The translations under genes and the position numbers were made by a program. A stretch of DNA of 8,437 bases from Modestobacter sp. (GTDB lineage: Bacteria > Actinomycetota > Actinomycetes > Mycobacteriales > Geodermatophilaceae), in assembly GCA_025965775.1 (NCBI GenBank), contig JAOPWG010000146.1, positions 1 through 8,437 of the forward strand, in the 5' to 3' direction. Shown here one piece after another: positions 5,714-8,437 of this stretch. Under the pieces are notes generated by a model. It worked only from the letters and a program-made list of their open reading frames with translations, was not told the DNA's origin and made no database searches. How positions within the stretch are numbered: the first letter of the stretch is position 1; each line of letters begins with the position of its first letter.

Positions 5714-7255
5714 CTAGTCGTCCTGGTTGCCCTTCCCGCGGCCGTTGCCCTTGCCGCCCTTCTCGTCGTTACTGCCGTTGCCCCATCCGGACCACGACCC
5801 CGCGCCGGAGCCGGAGTCGGAGCCGGGATCGCCGGCGGTCGTCTCGGGGGTGGGCGCCGGCGCGACGGTGGTCACCGGCGCGGCAGGCGGCGCGGGGGGC
5901 GGGGCGACGGCGTGCGTGAGGGTCACCAGCGTGCCGGGCGACAGCTCGCCCGCCGGGTCGACGGCGATCACCTGGCCGTCGGGCACGTCCGGGGTCTGCA
6001 CCGGCCGCAGCGTCACCTGGAGCCCGCGCGCCAGCAGTTCGGCCTGCACCTCGGCGACCGGGCGGCCCACGTAGTCGCCGGTGGACAGCGCCACCATCCG
6101 CACCGCGGGCGTGGTCGAGGGAGGGCTGGTCGAGGTCACCGTTGCCGACGCGGTGGTCGGGGACGGCGTCGCGCCCTCGGCCGCGGTCGTGGCGCCGCCG
6201 AAGACCTGGAGCGTGCCGGCGACGAGCGCGGCCAGCGCCAGGAGCACGAGCACCGGCAGCAGCAGCAGCCGGCGGCGCCGGCCGTCGTCCGGATCGGGAT
6301 CGGGATCGGGAAACGCACGTGCGCCGGCGGCCGGGATCGGCGCCGTCCCACCGGGCGGCAGGGTCCCCACGGCGGCCAGGACGGACGTCGGCGCGTAGCG
6401 CACGGCCCCGCCCAGCGGACGGCCGGCGATGACGTCGTCGACGGCGTCGCGGAAGGCGGCCCCGTCGGGGAAGCGTTCGGCGGGATCCTTGACCAGCGCG
6501 CGCTCGACCAGCCGGCGCACGGCCTCCGGGACGTCGTCCGGCAGCGGCGCGGGCATCTCGCGGATCTGCTTGAGCGCGATCTGCACCGAGTTCTCGCCCT
6601 CGAAGGCGCGCCGCCCGGCCAGGCACTCGTAGGCGACCACGCCGAGTGAGTAGACGTCGCTGGCCGGGGTGGCCCGGGCGCCCTGGGCCTGCTCGGGGGA
6701 GAGGTAGTGCGCCGTCCCGATGACCTGCCCGGTCTGGGTGAGCGGCACGCTGGAGGCCGACTGGGCGACGCCGAAGTCGGTGATCTTCACCCGCCCGTCG
6801 GAGCCCAGCAGCACGTTGCCCGGCTTCACGTCGCGGTGGACGACGCCCGCCTCGTGCGCGGCGGCCAGGCCGGCGGCGCTCTGCCGGACGACGTCCAGCG
6901 TCCGGTCGGCGCCCAGCCGGCCCTCACGCGCCATCAGCGCCGACAGCGACTCCCCGCGGACCAGCTCCATCACCAGGTAGGCCAGGTGCTCGCCGTCGCC
7001 GGTCTCCGGCGCGACCTCGCCGTAGTCGAACAGCGTGGCGATGTTGGGGTGCACCAGGCCCGCGGACAGCTGTGCCTCGGCGCGGAAGCGGGCCAGGAAC
7101 GTCGGGTCGCCGGTGTACTCGCTGCGCAGCACCTTGACCGCGACGTCCCGGTTCAGCAGGGTGTCCCGGGCCTGCCAGACCTGCCCCATGCCGCCGGTGG
7201 CGATCAGGGCCGAGAGCTCGTAGCGGCTGCCGAAGGTGCGGCCCCTCGGTTCCAC
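5714..7255 (-). CDS. PknB-type membrane Ser/Thr protein kinase with one PASTA domain
   Basis: This is a 513-residue transmembrane receptor-like kinase. The GTG start at 7253-7255 (MEPRGRTFGSRYEL) is chosen because AGGGGG lies five bases upstream and the kinase fold begins at once; the frame extends to 7429 without recognisable content. Kinase domain (about 10-280): Gly-rich loop ATGGMGQVW (19-27), Lys41 in VAVKV, HRDVKPGN with catalytic Asp142 and Asn147, DFG at 160-162, and SPEQAQG after the activation loop. The loop has TQT (Thr173, Thr175), the two threonines that are autophosphorylated in Mycobacterium PknB. A Pro/Asp juxtamembrane stretch and an RRRR stop signal precede one transmembrane helix (about 329-350). 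Outside the membrane lie a Ser/Thr linker, one PASTA domain (about 385-450), a Pro/Ala/Thr linker and a Gly/Asn/Lys tail. PASTA domains bind peptidoglycan fragments or lipid II, so a cell-wall-sensing role is inferred. Mycobacterial PknB has four PASTA repeats; one is few. No cell-division genes are adjacent. Confidence 0.95.
   Translation of the reverse strand: MEPRGRTFGSRYELSALIATGGMGQVWQARDTLLNRDVAVKVLRSEYTGDPTFLARFRAEAQLSAGLVHPNIATLFDYGEVAPETGDGEHLAYLVMELVRGESLSALMAREGRLGADRTLDVVRQSAAGLAAAHEAGVVHRDVKPGNVLLGSDGRVKITDFGVAQSASSVPLTQTGQVIGTAHYLSPEQAQGARATPASDVYSLGVVAYECLAGRRAFEGENSVQIALKQIREMPAPLPDDVPEAVRRLVERALVKDPAERFPDGAAFRDAVDDVIAGRPLGGAVRYAPTSVLAAVGTLPPGGTAPIPAAGARAFPDPDPDPDDGRRRRLLLLPVLVLLALAALVAGTLQVFGGATTAAEGATPSPTTASATVTSTSPPSTTPAVRMVALSTGDYVGRPVAEVQAELLARGLQVTLRPVQTPDVPDGQVIAVDPAGELSPGTLVTLTHAVAPPPAPPAAPVTTVAPAPTPETTAGDPGSDSGSGAGSWSGWGNGSNDEKGGKGNGRGKGNQDD
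6287..6310. repeat. Short hexanucleotide tandem repeat inside the kinase gene
   Basis: GGATCG/GGATCGGG-type units repeat about three and a half times in register (CGGATC, GGGATC, GGGATC, GGG on the plus strand). On the coding strand they encode the Pro-Asp dipeptide run PDPDPDPD, just before the basic stop-transfer residues and the membrane helix. The repeat is in multiples of six bases, so a change in copy number would alter the length of the juxtamembrane segment without a frameshift. Confidence 0.7.
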
Positions 7256-7335
7256 CGAATCCCCCTGCTCCTCGCGAACCCCCGACGGACCCGCCGGGGA
7301 CGTCGACCATCCCACCAAGCCCGGATCGGGTCGGC

Positions 7336-7353
7336 GACCGGGGGCACCCGGTC
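7336..7353 (-). terminator. Possible terminator after the monooxygenase gene
   Basis: GACCGGG (7336-7342) and CCCGGTC (7347-7353) pair around a GGCA loop, and one more C-G pair (7335 with 7354) extends the stem to eight. The hairpin starts about 17 bases beyond the monooxygenase stop on the minus strand and lies about 80 bases upstream of the kinase start. No U-tract follows. If it works, the kinase gene has its own promoter within 7256-7335, where I see no clear -35/-10 pair. Confidence 0.4.
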
Positions 7354-7370
7354 GGGTGACGGGCGGCGCC

Positions 7371-8437
7371 TCACCCGGCGAGCACGAAGCCCTCGTACTC
7401 CTTGGCGGCCACGTCGTCGCACACCGCACGGTAGTTCCCCACCCCGCCGATGTAGGGCATGAACACCCGCGGCTTGCCCTCGACGTTGGCGCCCATGTAC
7501 CAGGAGTTCGCGGTCGGGTAGAGCGTGGCGTTGCCGACGTCCTGCACGTGCTGGGTCCAGGTGTCCTCGGCCTCGTGGGTGGCCTCGATGACGGCGATGC
7601 GGTGCTCCCGGGCGTAGCCGATCGCGTCGGCGATCCACTCCACGTGCTGCTCGATCGACACCATCATGTTCGACAGCACCGAAGGCCTGCCCGGCCCGGT
7701 GATGATGAACATGTCGGGGAAGCCCGCGGTGGCCACGCCGAGGTAGGTGCGCGGCCCGGCGGCCCACTTCCCGGCCAGCTGGAGCCCGTCGCGGCCGCGG
7801 ATGTCGATCCGGGTCAGCGCCCCGGTCATCGCGTCGAACCCGGTGGCGAAGACGATCGTGTCGAACTCGTACTCCTGCTCCGAGGTGCGGATCCCGGTCG
7901 GGGTGATCTCCACCAGCGGCGTCTTCTTCAGGTCGACCAGGTGGACGTCGTCCCGGTTGTGGGTGGCGTAGTAGCCGGTGTCCAGGCAGGGCCGTTTGGT
8001 GCCGATCGGGTGGTCGGTCGGGCACAGCGCCCCGGCGGTCTCCGGGTCGGTCACGATGTCCCGGATCCGGCTGCGGATGAACTCCGCGGCGGTGTCGTTG
8101 GCCTCCTTGTCGGTGATGAGGTCGGTGTAGGCGACCAGCACGCTGACCAGGTTCCCGTTGGGGTTCTCCCAGGCGCGCCGGTAGGTCTCCTCCCGCTCCT
8201 CCGGGCTGGCCTCCAGCGCGGACTTCTGCGGCTCCTCGACCGGGATGCCGAAGCCGGAGGCGCGGGCCTGCTGCCGGTGGTCGGGGTAGTGCGCCTTCAT
8301 CCGCTCCTGGAAGCCGGGCTCGAACGGGTGGTTGTGCGCCGGGAGGGCGAAGTTCGGCGTCCGCTGGAAGACGGTGAGGTCGGCGGCCTGCTCGGCGATC
8401 AGCGGGATGCTCTGGATGCCGGAGGAGCCGGTGCCGA
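7371..8437 (-). CDS. Baeyer-Villiger monooxygenase (phenylacetone monooxygenase-like), C-terminal two thirds
   Basis: This is a class B flavoprotein monooxygenase, an FAD enzyme that uses NADPH and O2 to insert oxygen beside a ketone carbonyl, giving an ester or lactone. The stop is TGA at 7371-7373. The frame runs open to the right edge, so the N-terminus (first FAD-binding motif and the Baeyer-Villiger fingerprint) is outside. The visible 354 residues begin with GTGSSGIQ, the NADPH-binding Rossmann motif, then LTVFQRTPNFALPAHN. ATGFDAMTGAL, KWAAGPRTYLGVATAGFP and GPGRPSVLSNMMVSIEQH follow. Near the end come SWYMGANVEGKPRVFMPY and AAKEYEGFVLAG. From memory these match the corresponding stretches of phenylacetone monooxygenase closely, better than simple flavin-containing monooxygenases. 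The ATG at 8300 is internal (Met after FQER), not the start. No frameshift is visible. The physiological substrate is unknown, and no ester hydrolase or alcohol dehydrogenase is in the window to suggest a pathway. Confidence 0.94.
   Translation of the reverse strand, partial: GTGSSGIQSIPLIAEQAADLTVFQRTPNFALPAHNHPFEPGFQERMKAHYPDHRQQARASGFGIPVEEPQKSALEASPEEREETYRRAWENPNGNLVSVLVAYTDLITDKEANDTAAEFIRSRIRDIVTDPETAGALCPTDHPIGTKRPCLDTGYYATHNRDDVHLVDLKKTPLVEITPTGIRTSEQEYEFDTIVFATGFDAMTGALTRIDIRGRDGLQLAGKWAAGPRTYLGVATAGFPDMFIITGPGRPSVLSNMMVSIEQHVEWIADAIGYAREHRIAVIEATHEAEDTWTQHVQDVGNATLYPTANSWYMGANVEGKPRVFMPYIGGVGNYRAVCDDVAAKEYEGFVLAG

Noticed and set aside
5912..6649. Plus-strand open frame of 245 codons opposite the kinase gene
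   Set aside because: The Arg/Gly/His-rich translation is an antisense shadow. The minus strand holds the kinase domain, membrane helix and PASTA domain.
7204..8025. Minus-strand open frame overlapping the monooxygenase in another frame
   Set aside because: The product is Arg/Pro/His-rich and unpatterned, while the alternative frame matches a Baeyer-Villiger monooxygenase to its end.

Overview
The window is GC-rich throughout, with codons ending mostly in G or C and GTG used beside ATG as a start. It looks like chromosomal DNA of a high-GC actinobacterium. A Geodermatophilaceae-type soil organism is a guess from the protein style, not something proved here. There is no rRNA, tRNA, CRISPR array, insertion sequence, integrase or phage gene. 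The layout is that of ordinary chromosome with one small disturbed locus.

Left part, plus strand: the window opens inside the C-terminal domain of an acyl-CoA synthetase (ends at 398). After a 120-base gap comes a 911-residue exported subtilisin-family (S8) protease at 519-3254. It carries a signal segment, a propeptide-like region, the full Asp/His/Ser catalytic set, an unassigned beta-rich domain, a long Ser/Thr/Ala/Pro linker, an IPT/TIG domain and an odd Cys-containing tail. A strong GC hairpin at 3266-3304 separates it from a convergent minus-strand gene for a 137-residue protein I do not recognise.

Middle: a formate/nitrite-type channel gene (minus strand, 4300-5151) lies between two plus-strand paralogues of the DUF4440/SnoaL-like (NTF2-fold) family. 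The right copy (5306-5692) is intact. The left copy (3958-4273) has lost the N-terminal segment and carries a one-base frameshift, so it is called a pseudogene. The two copies align without gaps over 98 residues at about 56% identity by hand count.

Right part, minus strand: a membrane-anchored PknB-type Ser/Thr kinase with one extracellular PASTA domain (5714-7255) is followed by the C-terminal two thirds of a Baeyer-Villiger monooxygenase resembling phenylacetone monooxygenase (7371 to the window edge).

Most neighbours are divergent or convergent, so there is no clear multi-gene operon and no obvious shared pathway. The only local grouping that may mean something is the channel flanked by duplicated DUF4440 genes. 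I found no convincing new multi-gene system. The best leads are the protease tail and unassigned domain, the duplicated and decaying DUF4440 gene around the channel, and the unrecognised 137-residue protein.
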